From Isoperla grammatica (taxonomy: Eukaryota > Arthropoda > Insecta > Plecoptera > Perlodidae), in contig OX246739.1 in the NCBI GenBank assembly GCA_945910005.1, positions 41,158,201 to 41,222,200 of the forward strand: DNA of 64,000 bases, given 5' to 3'. Below the pieces are notes generated by a model. It made no database searches, was not told the DNA's origin, and saw nothing but the letters and a program-made list of their open reading frames with translations. The first letter of the stretch is position 1; each line of letters starts with the position of its first letter. Shown here piece after piece: positions 47,353 through 58,049 of this stretch. Both the position numbers and the translations under genes were made by a program.

Positions 47353-47414
47353 CTGATTGACGTCTATCGAGTCATCTTGAGTCTCGTCTAGGACGCGAGA
47401 CAGGTGCGCCACTC
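47353..47414 (-). CDS. Candidate small exon, unknown gene
   Basis: The minus strand has acceptor CATTGTTCTAG (ending at 47415) and donor GTACCG (47347-47352) around a 62-bp open block: two bases of a split codon, then 20 codons reading VAHLSRVLDETQDDSIDVNQ. The acidic part has the spacing of an EF-hand loop (D-x-T-x-D-D-x-I-D) but lacks the final Glu, so calcium binding is only a thought. It lies on the same strand as the unidentified gene ending at 35.1 kb and could belong to it, with at least one exon missing between them because phases do not connect directly. Short exons like this can arise by chance; the call rests on splice borders and non-biased composition. Confidence 0.35.
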
Positions 47415-48540
47415 CTAGAACAATGAGAACACATTTAACACGGATACAGGAATAGTTGAGCAATAGAGTCCGTTACACATATTATCTAGGTATCCGTTCT
47501 TATTTCTCGTTGCGATTCCTAAATCTTCTAGAACAACAATAAAGACCAATTAAACATGTAAAATCAAGGTTAATAGAATGATGTAGATATTGTGTGCATC
47601 AACGAAACTTTATACACGTAATTTAAATAAAACTTGTTTTTAATGTTTTACTGTATTCATGAATGAACCATCAGATCACATTTTAAGACTATGTTAAGGT
47701 ATGTTTTATATTTTTTTTACGATTTAGGGTACCTTGTGAGATACAAGGGTATAATATTAACTTAGTAAAGTTGCTATTCTCTTTTAAACGAAATTCTAGA
47801 GTAAAGTAGCAGAGCTAGGATGCTCTGCAGTTATCAGAAAGTCCACTGGTGGTTGGAGAGGAAGCATATCAAGGTTATATAAGGCTGTGGATAGGCAGCG
47901 TACACCGAGTTTTACAACTAGCCCTTCTATAGCGGATCATATGTTTTCAAATGCGGGTGGTTAGTACGGGGGGGGGTCACCTACCTTTTAACATACTAAT
48001 TAAATATGCCCTCAGGCACTTTGCAGGAACTCAAGACAATCATGACGTGGTTAGTACTAAAGCATTAGCTTGGATTAAACTTGGGTATGAACAAATTATA
48101 GCAGCAGTAACTTGTCTAATGTATACATAGTTAACGTGTTTCAAGTTTAGTCATTAAGATAATGCTAATGTCGGAGGGTAAGAAACATTAAGGGTAATAG
48201 TATAACATTCTTAACACATATTTCCAAGACAGTAGGACCTGGAACAGTGTTCAGGAGTTGTAGACAGGAAAATGAAGTATGTCAGATTGAGACACTAGCC
48301 CTCGAATGTCTGTGAAATAACCCGGACCACATGGAAAAAACTTTCATTTGCATAATATTATTATGCTTATGATGATGATTATGATGATGATTTGTGATGT
48401 TTTATAAGTATACATAATCCTATTAAAATCATTAGTCTGAAATATATCAACAAAACACAAACTTTATATCTTATAAATGTAAGATTATACGGGGATTTCA
48501 GCTTAACCCAGCTTTATTGATAATGTATGGAGATAGCAAC
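47415..48540. other. No recognised feature
   Basis: AT-rich with a G run near 47969-47976 and a GAT-repeat near 48371-48391. No supported exon. Confidence 0.4.
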
Positions 48541-48554
48541 GTTAATAAAAGGTG

Positions 48555-48602
48555 CCCCAGCTGGCGATCGAACCCAGATCTACCTGCTCTACATTATGGC
48601 AT
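48555..48602 (-). repeat. tRNA-like segment (SINE-like)
   Basis: Minus-strand GGGTTCGATCGCC (B-box region, 48563-48575) preceded by GCCATAATGTAGAGCAGG. Resembles the right part of a tRNA; no full cloverleaf. Confidence 0.4.
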
Positions 48603-48609
48603 ATATCAT

Positions 48610-50275
48610 ATACAAATATACATATAGTGTTTAATAGATGTCTGATCCAACGACACCCATAGATGCCAATGACGTATGTTGTGTCTCCCTCTACTAATTG
48701 AAGGGAAAGTTAAAAGTTGGCTCAAACTTGATATTGCCGAGTATTGGTTAGATCGGGTAACGGTCAATACATCGACCCGACAAGCCACTTTCATCTTATA
48801 GTCCACACACTCAATCCCAGTTCCCAGCGTCATCTCTACCGTTTGTTATATCGAGTTTATTCGGATCAATGGGCAAAGGTAGCTGAGCTTGATAAAAGAT
48901 TCAGCTGGTCAGGACGTCTTCTCAACTGCCAATATAGAGACCGTTAGCATTCAAGAACAGCAGATCGCCGAGATGTTCAGCAACGTCTGTATGAAAGACC
49001 CATACAGAAGCAATCACGAGGCAACGCAAATACAAAGAGCTCGTTCGAATGGAACTCCCCCCCCCCCCCCCCACACACAAAGATCAAAAAGGCATTTCCG
49101 TTTTAGATTCACATCGATTACAGAAAATTTATTTCTCTCTACTGCGGCACACATTTTATGGATTTCATTTTTAACCCCCAATAAAATCGAATTTTATGAA
49201 TAGAAACGAGAAATATAACCGCCAATTATTAAAAAAAAACATGACAAGCCGTATGTCAGGGCTACTTCTACTACTGTACACCACTGTAAAACTGTTGCAT
49301 GTCCAACTTCAAAGTGTTGAAGGTGCAGAGACTACTTCACGTGTTTTAATATTTAAATTGATTGTTATCGAATTATGGATTACAAGACTAAATGTAAAAA
49401 CAATTCTTACTGAAAACCAAAGAGATGATACGAAATTATCAGTTCATGAGCGAAAATAAAAATCAATGCTTAATTGTGTTTATTGTTTGGAAATATTGAA
49501 CACAACGTATTCATTGTGAATTGTGTCTGTTACGAGGCTGCTGTATTTATGGTTGTATGGGGCAATTAGTTTTCCAAGCCACATTTTATCTGAACGTCTA
49601 TGTTTACGTTCTATTCACACTGTTCATGTGATTAGTATTAATGAACTATACAGCTTGCGCTGTTGTTTTTGCGCGTAATTGTATAGCACACACATGAACC
49701 TATAAATATCGCAATTGACCATCATGACACAATCATGCATGTATTATATTTACCAAATCGAATTTTAACTTTTCGCTGGTGCCAGAGAAGAATAACTAGG
49801 TTAGTACAATCATATTTTAATTTATATTCTTTTTTTTTGTTGTTGGATAATTTCAACATTTACGTATGTCTATTCCAGCCAGTCAATCAATGAATTAATG
49901 ATGTTTGAATGATGTTTATGTTTGTTATTGAATGATGTTTCTTTAAAATCATAGTTTGTTATTTTTCAATGAAGAGAGAAATTTGACATGGAATAATATT
50001 AATAATGACTGTACCTCTGAAATACATAAAAGGAATAGTTATAGTTTTCTAACTAGTAGTTATTCCATTTATAACTAATTTTCGTTTCGAATTTATGGGT
50101 GTTGTTGTGTTGTGAGAGATATCCCACACATATTCGTATCAAAGCATCTTGACTCTCTGCCGCTTTATATGATATTTATTTCCTTTGACCTTTACCTATT
50201 CCAATAATAAAACACCAAAATAGACGCGGCTACGGGCAGGTTAATGTGGTTTGAGTTCATGCTCATATCTGTACT
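48610..50275. other. No recognised gene
   Basis: Contains a C run at 49057-49072. Frames at 48744-49459 lack splice context and domains. Confidence 0.4.
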
Positions 50276-50278
50276 CAC

Positions 50279-50327
50279 GGCTGCTGCAAGCGTCGTGGAG
50301 TAGAGGGCGTTTATTACCACTCCACAC
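50279..50327 (-). CDS. Candidate small exon, unknown gene
   Basis: A 49-bp block on the minus strand with a strong donor GTGAGTAC (50271-50278) and an acceptor CAG with a poor pyrimidine tract. Two frames are open: one gives VWSGNKRPLLHDACSS plus one base, whose phase would fit the exon at 47353-47414 (joint codon CGA); the other gives CGVVINALYSTTLAAA. Support is limited to borders and phase. Confidence 0.22.
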
Positions 50328-53300
50328 CTGAACTTACATCCACACTAGTTGTGACAAACAGATAATTATTCAATGCTACTAGTTGGACGCTTAACGGCAA
50401 AGGGTAGTATCGCTATAAAAACCACGCGAAATTAAAATGTAAATGTAAATGTAAATGTAAATCAGTTTTTATAACAGAATAGGATACAATAAATAAATAA
50501 AATTGTTTTTTTGTTATATCTTGAGAACGCTGCACGATATTAAAATAGTGATCCAACGTGTAACAATGATATTAATACGAACTATGCGACCTCAGTTTCA
50601 TAATGAGCTATTGCTTATATCCATATGTTACCACTATCTAGGTCACGCAATGCACACCTACATAAATGTAGCTATATTATTATTTATTACTAATATGAAA
50701 ATAATTACATCAAACTAATTATGAATATAATCTAATGAAGGTTTGAAATAGAACAGTGAGAATTAGCTTGTCCAGCAAGTGGGTGAATGTGTGATTCAAA
50801 AGTTACGGTTCAATTATATTCAAGATGTATAAGTGATTTCAAGAGGGAGGTTGTATAACGTATATCGCACTTTGCGAGCTGGTAGTAACTTCTCTGATTA
50901 AAGTACTCTAAAAGATGGCTGGAGGGTTTGTCTTCACCTCTGCGATAGAATAAATTATGTCCCTACATTGTTTCAAGATCAAGGTAATCACTGATTAATT
51001 GAGGATCGAATACAAATTCAATTAGGTCTTACTATCAAACTAGAAAGTTGATTAGAATTTCTCCTTCATTCATTCGACAAAAAAGCCCCACATCTATTAT
51101 TGAATTCTTAGTTCAATAGCTCGAGGAGCGCAATACCCTTTACTCTTTTACTTTTACTGGAATACGTTCATGTTAAGATAAAACGTGTTTTTATGATTTT
51201 ATCCAAAATTCCTATTTCTTCCAATACGTCATGCGATGGCGTTGTTTTATACACTTGTTCATTAGTTTAATCAGAAGCAGTAAAACACTGAGTAATGTAA
51301 AGCGTATAGGTAACCTGGTTCTAAAAATACCTGTAACGTATGTTCACTGTTTTACATATTTAGCTTCAAGTATGCAAAATAATAAGCTAGTTTCTTGTTT
51401 GTTTTATAGCATTTTTTGTCATTTTACGTGAGATTAGATAACAACTACGAAAAATCAACGACATTTTATAGCTCTTACGTCGGGAAATGTACATTATTGT
51501 AGGCGTAGCGTGGTGTAAGCTAATCAGGTTAAATGTGTTGATTATGAGCCAACAGCGAACGACTGTACTTCATAACTGATACGCTCAATATGAAAATGTT
51601 AAGTCCCGGCCTGAATCAACAGTTACGCCTATTGTCGTGTGTTGATTCACGAATGAGTATACTATGCAATGCTTGTGATTGTAAACACCAGATAAACGAT
51701 CACATTTCCACTGCAGTCACTCCCCAATAAAGAATGCATGAGCAATCGATAATAAACATACAAACAGTTTAATTGGGTGAAGGTTGGTGTGTCGAAACCA
51801 AGACCTTGCGTTATCGAGCCCTTGCTATCGGAAGGTGATAAGAGCCCCCGCAGATAGGTCAGTTAGACAGGAAATGTCGCTGTTATATAAGTGCGTGGCT
51901 GCAGCCAAGGGAAGTATGTCTAGGTTTTTGAAGATTAATTTTCATTGCCACCGGACGCAGTTTAAGTAGCCTAGTGCAGACAGGACCACAATCGCGTTTT
52001 GCGCCATCAATACGAGAAGATTTAAAATATATTGTACCATTGACAGGTTCTGGGCAATAAGTGCTAAAATATAATACATTGCTTTTTTTAAAGAAAGTTT
52101 CAAGATCAATTGGTAATTAATCCAAGTAGGTCACGCATTCTTCCCTCAATTCTAATCAACATTTCAAAAAATTTCAAATTTTTTGCGTTCTTAGAAACAG
52201 TTCTAGGAAAACAATAAATCATAAATGCATTTCAAAATGTCTGCCCTTGCTTTCAAAACGGCTAGATAGATATGTACGCCTGTTGAATATGACTGTTATG
52301 TCCCCCAAAGGGTAATTGAAAATACAAACTCAATGTATTAAGTGTGATATATATTAGCATTGAGTGTGTTAGAGGCAACGAAACAGCGCAATTATGTGTT
52401 TGTTACGATGCATGGCGTTGAAATGCTGACACACAATCATTATAAGCGAGAACGCCGTGACCATGGCAACATTATGTAATCACTAACTATATTTCCTTGC
52501 TGATACCTTTATCTATACTTCGCGTAACTCAAGAAAATACTGCGCGTTCAGATCCGAATGTGTGTACTCCTATGTGTAATATTTTTCAAACCGTTGATCG
52601 TTCAAGAAAACGGTTAAAAACCGTTTTGTCCGCCAAATGTTTTGCACTAACAAATCTGGGCAAAATACCAGTGCTATCTATTTATAAGTTTGTCTCTACC
52701 AAAATTGATATAGTTAATCATAAAAATGAAATATTTTTGTGTTCACGAAGTTAATCTTAAACTTAATCCTTTCGTTTAAATAGATTTGTGTATACCCTAG
52801 ATCGAACACGGTTTTAAATTTTTCAATAATATAATATTTAGAGTCAGAATTTCATAATTATTGTTTATTATTTCATTGATCAATGCAATTAATAAGTAAA
52901 AGGTTTCCCAAAGTGTCTCCATCTTGTCCAAATGTCCAACTGTTTTATATATAAACCGAAATGAAAAAATGTCGTTGAATATGTTCCGATATTAAAAGGT
53001 TCTGTTGTCGGGCTACATTAAAAACAGTAAATTTAAGTAAACAAAGTTTCACTAATATCCATATATTACTTAATTTTTGGTAGGAATAGCGAATAGGATG
53101 GGTGTGCTACAATCATTTCCAAGAACTTGTTTTCAAAACTGTGCTCAAAATGTATCCGTGTTTATGAAACAGTTTTTGGAATTAGAACAACATTAAAAGA
53201 ATATTTAAAGTACAACTAAATTGTGGTTAACTACGTCCCTTTACTTCTAGTTATTGCGTGCACGGGCACGTTTATCACTAAATAACATGCACAAAACAGT

Positions 53301-53485
53301 GAGGTTTTACATAGAAATCGGGTACCGCCTTCTTATAGCTTCGAGGATGCAATAACATTTGTCATATTCTAAACATCGTAGAAAAAGCCGATAGCATTTC
53401 TCGTATGCTTGACTTTTATTGTTTTTAAATGTTGTGTATATATATACACAACAAATTCGACCGAAATTCGACCGAAATTCGAATT
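50328..53485. other. Long AT-rich stretch without supported genes
   Basis: Includes (AAATGT)n at about 50435-50462. I examined open frames on both strands and found none with recognisable domains or convincing splice borders. Confidence 0.4.
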
Positions 53486-53492
53486 TAAATGT

Positions 53493-53496
<4 letters not shown>

Positions 53497-53563
<67 letters not shown>
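53497..53563. repeat. (TA)n microsatellite
   Basis: About 33 TA units immediately beside the Penelope-like element. Confidence 0.97.
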
Positions 53564-53566
<3 letters not shown>

Positions 53567-53778
53567 TTCTCAGACTTTGTTGGTTGCAATATGTAAAGAA
53601 AGGATACATTTTACGGTTAAACCAATCTAAATTTTATTTTTAATGATAAGTCAACGTTTCGACGACTTTAGCGTCGTCTTTTTCAAGACATACAAATATA
53701 CAAAAACAAATAAATAAAAAACCACAACAACCAAAAAACACTTGCATATAAAAACGAAAACACTGCCACAGCGATACA

Positions 53779-54378
53779 TCACTGGGTAGCTGCTCTAGCA
53801 AGCTCCTTGAATTTGCTTCTGGTTATGGGACCCCCCTGAGACACTGCTGGAACTCTTTGTCTCTGAGAATGGTCAGCAACAGGCTGATTGATGGCTGGGA
53901 ACACCTGCTGGACTTTAAGGTTAGCCATAATCGGTTTCCAAGCCGAAGGTAGTCTTTGAGCGTCATCTCGCTTGTTCAGGTTATGAGGCCGCTTCTCAAT
54001 CTCAATTGCTTCCCGGATTAACCTCGCTCGAAGATTGTCCACTGAAGCAAGAAGCCGTACCCCGGCAAAGTTAATGTTATGTCCTTCCTTTATTGTATGT
54101 TGTGCTAGAGATGACGTTGACTGGCCTTGGTCCACAGCAAGTCGGTGTTCTTGAACTCGCTGCGATAATTTTCTACTTGTTTGACCAATGTAACTGTGAT
54201 GACAGCCATTACAGGGTATCTCATATACTCCTTTGTTTTCTAAAGGAATCACATCCTTACAAGTTCCCACCATTTCGCCAATTTTCTTCTCGGTATTAAA
54301 AATCGTCCGTATGTTTTCTTCGGCTTGGAAACCGATTGTGGCTAACCTTAAAGTCCAGCAGGTGTTCCCAGCCATCAA
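53779..54378 (-). pseudogene. Penelope-like GIY-YIG endonuclease fragment
   Basis: A 199-codon minus-strand frame. From about residue 20 it is the C-terminal endonuclease of a Penelope-like retroelement, which nicks target DNA for priming. Visible: GVYEIPCNGC (residues 50-59, the GIY-equivalent plus a CxxC pair), YIGQTSRKLSQRVQEHR (63-79, YIG motif and conserved Arg), His at 94 and 100 (completing a CCHH zinc-site pattern), the REAIEIEK helix with the conserved Glu (123), and NLNKRDD (133-139). The tail ends RSKFKELARAATQ. Residues 1-18 are encoded by the antisense of the opposite arm, so this start codon belongs to the inversion junction and is not native. The upstream reverse transcriptase is absent; the fragment is open but not a complete protein. 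Confidence 0.85.
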
Positions 54379-54487
54379 TCAGCCTGTTGCTGACCATTCT
54401 CAGAGACAAAGAGTTCCAGCAGTGTCTCAGGGGGGTCCCATAACCAGAAGCAAATTCAAGGAGCTTGCTAGAGCAGCTACCCAGTGA
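54319..54487 (+). pseudogene. Inverted copy of the Penelope C-terminal coding end
   Basis: Plus-strand frame reading SSAWKPIVANL through RSKFKELARAATQ, the same C-terminal end as the minus-strand frame at 53779. It is one arm of the snap-back and lacks the catalytic domain. Identity to the opposite arm is very high, with one Met/Val difference noted. Confidence 0.85.
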
Positions 54488-54667
54488 TGTATCGCTGTGG
54501 CAGTGTTTTCGTTTTTATATGCAAGTGTTTTTTGGTTGTTGTGGTTTTTTATTTATTTGTTTTTGTATATTTGTATGTCTTGAAAAAGACGACGCTAAAG
54601 TCGTCGAAACGTTGACTTATCATTAAAAATAAAATTTAGATTGGTTTAACCGTAAAATGTATCCTTT

Positions 54668-54671
<4 letters not shown>

Positions 54672-54723
<52 letters not shown>
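54672..54723. repeat. (TA)n microsatellite
   Basis: About 25 TA units at the right edge of the Penelope snap-back. Confidence 0.96.
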
Positions 54724-54726
<3 letters not shown>

Positions 54727-55260
54727 ATTTTCTTATTTTTTGGGAGGGGCGTGGAGAAAGTCTTCTCAACTGCGATAGAGAGTATGAGGTTCCTTGTTTG
54801 TGTTAAATATTAACCCCTGGATGTCAATGTGGTATAAAAGGTTCGCACACAGATCGTATATATACACTGGCCATGCCGTATCCAGGAGTTGTATAATCCT
54901 CAGAAGACAGTCGCTCCACGAAGTCTATTTCAACGGAATTCGCCGCGGGATTTCCGGTACCTGCTTGTTTTTGTCCACTGCATGGAATGCACTAGCCGCT
55001 TGCTTGGAATGCACTAGCCACCTGCTTGGAATGCACTAGCCACCTGCTTGGAATGTGCCTTGACAACGACTGTCAACAGACGCCGAAGGTAACACTTCAA
55101 TACCGGAGACAGATAAAGATGCAACTTTAGACCTAGGACGTGTCCGAAAGTCGGTTCTATCGTTGTTAAGTCCAGTTCTAGGTCCAGATACGACGCTATC
55201 AACAATCATCAACAAGCATTACGATAGAAATACGTTCGGACACCTCCTTAGGCTGTAAGT
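54724..55260. other. No gene; short 22-bp tandem repeat
   Basis: At 54984-55055 GGAATGCACTAGCCACCTGC-type units repeat about three times at 22-bp spacing. Nothing else supported. Confidence 0.5.
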
Positions 55261-55263
55261 CAT

Positions 55264-55410
55264 GGTTGGAATTCATAGTCGGCCCCTACACCTAGGGGCG
55301 CCCATTGTTACCAAGGTAACAGTTGTTTCCATGTTATTTCCCATAAACAAAACAAATCCATAGCAACAATGGGTGCCCCTAGGTGTAGGGGCCGACTATA
55401 AATTCCAACC
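55264..55410. mobile_element. 147-bp MITE
   Basis: Inverted arms of about 46 bp: GGTTGGAATTCATAGTCGGC ... and its complement ending TAAATTCCAACC, with CCCCTACACCTAGGGGCGCC inside. The inner part CATTGTT / AACAATG also pairs. No coding content. Confidence 0.8.
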
Positions 55411-55531
55411 TAGTCGTCTCCTAGCTATAGGGGCGCCGGTGGTTGCCACGTACAGTTGCATGCGTGTTATTTTCCATACACGCAACAAATCCTTAGCAAC
55501 CACGGGCGCCCTCAGAACTAAGGGACGACTA
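55411..55531. mobile_element. 121-bp MITE directly adjoining the previous one
   Basis: Inverted arms TAGTCGTCTCCTAGC... / ...AAGGGACGACTA, with GGGGCGCC, GGTGGTTGC and TTGCATGCGTGTTATTTTCC inside. The centre resembles that of the neighbouring MITE (TGTTATTTCCCATA versus TGTTATTTTCCATA), so both seem to come from one family. Confidence 0.75.
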
Positions 55532-55734
55532 TAACACTATAACCTATGACGACGAAAGCTTACAGGATATGGCGTGGCCCGTCTACATGCATGTTTCAGC
55601 TTATTATTTACCATGCGTTTATATACGTACTGAATAGACGGCTTTTCACAGTAAACAGTGATACACACATACAGAGGAAAGCGCCTGTTGGTAATATGAC
55701 CGACAAATGTTTCCACCGAATACTAAAGCGACAA

Positions 55735-55993
55735 GTTGTGGTGGTGGGGGGACGAGGGGGGGAGGGAGGGAAAGAGGGGAAACTGTCATCATACTTCCCA
55801 CGTTGCTGTCAGACGTGCAATTCAATGGATGGTGCCACATGCAGGGGTCGATCCACCTTCGTTGTGTTGAGGGGTGGGGGGGGGGGGAGGGGGGGAGGGG
55901 AGGAGGGGAAACTGTCATCATACTTCCCACGTTGCCGTCAGACGTGCAATTCAATGGATGGTGCCACATGCAGGGGTCGATCCACCTTCGTAT
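55735..55993. repeat. Two-copy repeat with G-rich leaders
   Basis: The segment GAAACTGTCATCATACTTCC through GGGGTCGATCCACCTTCG occurs twice (about 128 bp apart). Each copy is preceded by a G-rich stretch with many GGG runs (55740-55780 and 55869-55908). Frames through it are not called as genes. Confidence 0.88.
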
Positions 55994-55999
55994 TTCACG

Positions 56000-56315
56000 C
56001 GTGTTTTAGGTAATCTGTCCTTTAGATTCATGGCTGTCGTATTCCCCTGTTGTTAAGTGGAAACGCGACATTCATTTTTAATAAGAGCGGCGGTTTATCA
56101 AATGGGGTTGGTACGAAAAGGGCGACAGTTTGTGAACCTCTAACATATCAGGGTCTTTATACGGACAGCAAAGGATAAATTTGGAACGAAAAATACCCGC
56201 CCGAAAAAGTGTACGGGTAGCTACCCGAATATGTATCGGGCAAGGAACTAAAAATTACATAGACGCATGCTTATAAATAATATACTCTAATTATGCACGA
56301 AACTGACTATCGTGT
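56000..56315. other. No recognised feature
   Basis: Nothing supported. Confidence 0.35.
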
Positions 56316-56319
56316 ATTT

Positions 56320-56470
56320 TATAAATAAATAAATAAAATAAATAAATAAATTCACATTTAGAGTCTACCTACCCACTCAGTAACTGAACTGATTTGCAGT
56401 GGACGACTTTAATTTAAAGTGACTAAACCAACCCTGTAGGCTGCGAACACCATCGACGAGTGAGCCATTA
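56320..56470 (-). repeat. Dispersed repeat, copy 2, with (ATTT)n tail
   Basis: Minus-strand counterpart of 2240-2376, ending in an (AAAT)n run at 56320-56352. The tail suggests retroposition. Confidence 0.6.
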
Positions 56471-56474
56471 TTTT

Positions 56475-57115
56475 ATAATACTATTTTACGTTGTTCCAGA
56501 CAGAAACGTCTTTGACGAATTTGGGAATTTGACAATTTTCAACAATTCAAACAACAACATTAATTCTTAAATTATACTTTCAAAAGTTTTGAACGATTGC
56601 GGATAACCTATTGTATACTTATTAGTAATTGTAAAACCAATGCAGAAGCTTATGACTTTCATAAAATACAAAGGTAATATTATATACGTTTTGCCCTATG
56701 GAATAGCCTTGAATAATTGAATGCCTTGTTTACTACCTTGTCTAGACAACCACAACAATTGTGGATGGACCATCTACGAGGGAAAGCGCTTCAAGTTTGC
56801 ATGACGTCACAACGCCGGCGGCGAAACGTTCAATAATTAACTAATTCAGTTAGTTTGGTTGTGCGGCAATTACGAACATGCGTCGAGCGTCATAAACTTG
56901 GGTATGAAGCGAACCTACAAACCTTAATAATTAAGTGAACTGAGAGATGTGCGAGGTATAATTTGAAAACACTTCAAGCATATTATTATAATTATATATT
57001 AATCACATTTATCAAGTCATATTTTGAAGTTAGATGGAGCTATAACAATTAATAGATGTTGTTACGTATTTCGAGATATTTTGTCGTTGCCGATGTAGAA
57101 GACATTTTCTGGGTA
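56475..57115. other. No recognised gene
   Basis: AT-rich; near 56790-56826 GCATGACGTCACAACGCC and GGCGAAACG resemble words in the arm of the foldback element at 9.6 kb, so an eroded fragment may be present. Confidence 0.35.
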
Positions 57116-57119
57116 AACT

Positions 57120-57570
57120 AATAATTAATATCGAACAAGTTGCCTCGTAATATTTCGCGGTTGGTGGAGGTGCCGGGTAAACTATGAATATCGAACTGTT
57201 TCAGAATCTTGAAGTTTTTGGTACATTCGGCTAAGCTATGGATACAGGTCTGTGTCATTATTTTCAAGTTTGATTTCATTACCAGATAAACTAATGATAA
57301 ATACATAAATATATTTTATGTAGGCAACCACCAACTCACAGTTTATCGCAATTCTGGCAATATATTCTTGAAGTACGAAAAAGTCAAGTTTTCATCTGTC
57401 CGTGAGTTTTCAATGGTGAATCCGCCATGTACGTCGGTAATGTCGCACTCCGCTTTACCGTTCAAATAATCGTATTGTACAAACTGCCGTGGGCTAAAAA
57501 TATTCCACACACATTTAATTAATTTTGGGATCCTATCCTGCCATATTTAGTTATATATCCAGTCAATTAT
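57120..57570 (-). repeat. Dispersed repeat, uninterrupted copy
   Basis: Matches 33980-34229 plus 34580-34740 in inverted orientation and in the right order. Represents the state without the Penelope/palindrome insertion. Confidence 0.75.
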
Positions 57571-57926
57571 AAAAATGATAAAAGAAAAAAACAGACATGA
57601 CATATACAACAAAATGAAATAACATTTATAATGGGATATAAATCAAATTAAATGGCAATTGAAATAACACACGAACAACAATACAACTTGGTATAATATA
57701 TAAATGGAGAATATTAAAAATTAAATATAGATACAATATTATGTATATATTTAAATCGAGGTATAAAAACAAATAAAAAATACATCACAGAAATTTCTAC
57801 CCAAATTCGGCATATGAGGCTAAGTTTGGGCGTGTCAAGCAATTTCCACAGAATTGCTTTGTATCAATCTCATTACTTATTCAACATCTATAGTCTAAGA
57901 TGTACAAACCTTTATCGCAATCTCAC

Positions 57927-58048
57927 CTGGGTAATAAATCATCTGCCGACCTGACATCTGAGGTCTTGTCGATACCAAGCTTGATGTATTGCATTCTCCA
58001 ATACAGACATTTAAGTATTGATTCTCAAGGCAAATGTTAACTTGCCAA
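57927..58048 (-). CDS. Candidate exon, unknown gene
   Basis: A 122-bp block on the minus strand with donor GTGAGAT after CCCAG (57920-57926) and a weak acceptor GAGGTGCAG. The open frame (one base, 40 codons, one base) reads WQVNICLENQYLNVCIGEC then a Ser/Thr-rich part and MSGRQMIYYP. Three cysteines suggest a secreted or extracellular segment if real. Its end phase could join the exon at 47353-47414 (codon GGA). Not recognised; acceptor is poor. Confidence 0.25.
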
Positions 58049-58049
58049 C

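Larger units (their letters stand above)
53564..54672 (-). mobile_element. Penelope-like element, snap-back copy
   Basis: Arms 53594-53947 and 54319-54672 are close reverse complements (about 353 bp each). They surround about 370 bp of unique sequence that encodes the start of a GIY-YIG domain. Each arm carries the C-terminal coding end and the 3' module CTTGAAAAAGACGACG...GTCGTCGAAACG. Penelope-like elements are known for complex terminal repeats, sometimes inverted. The reverse transcriptase is missing. (TA)n runs border both sides. Confidence 0.85.
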
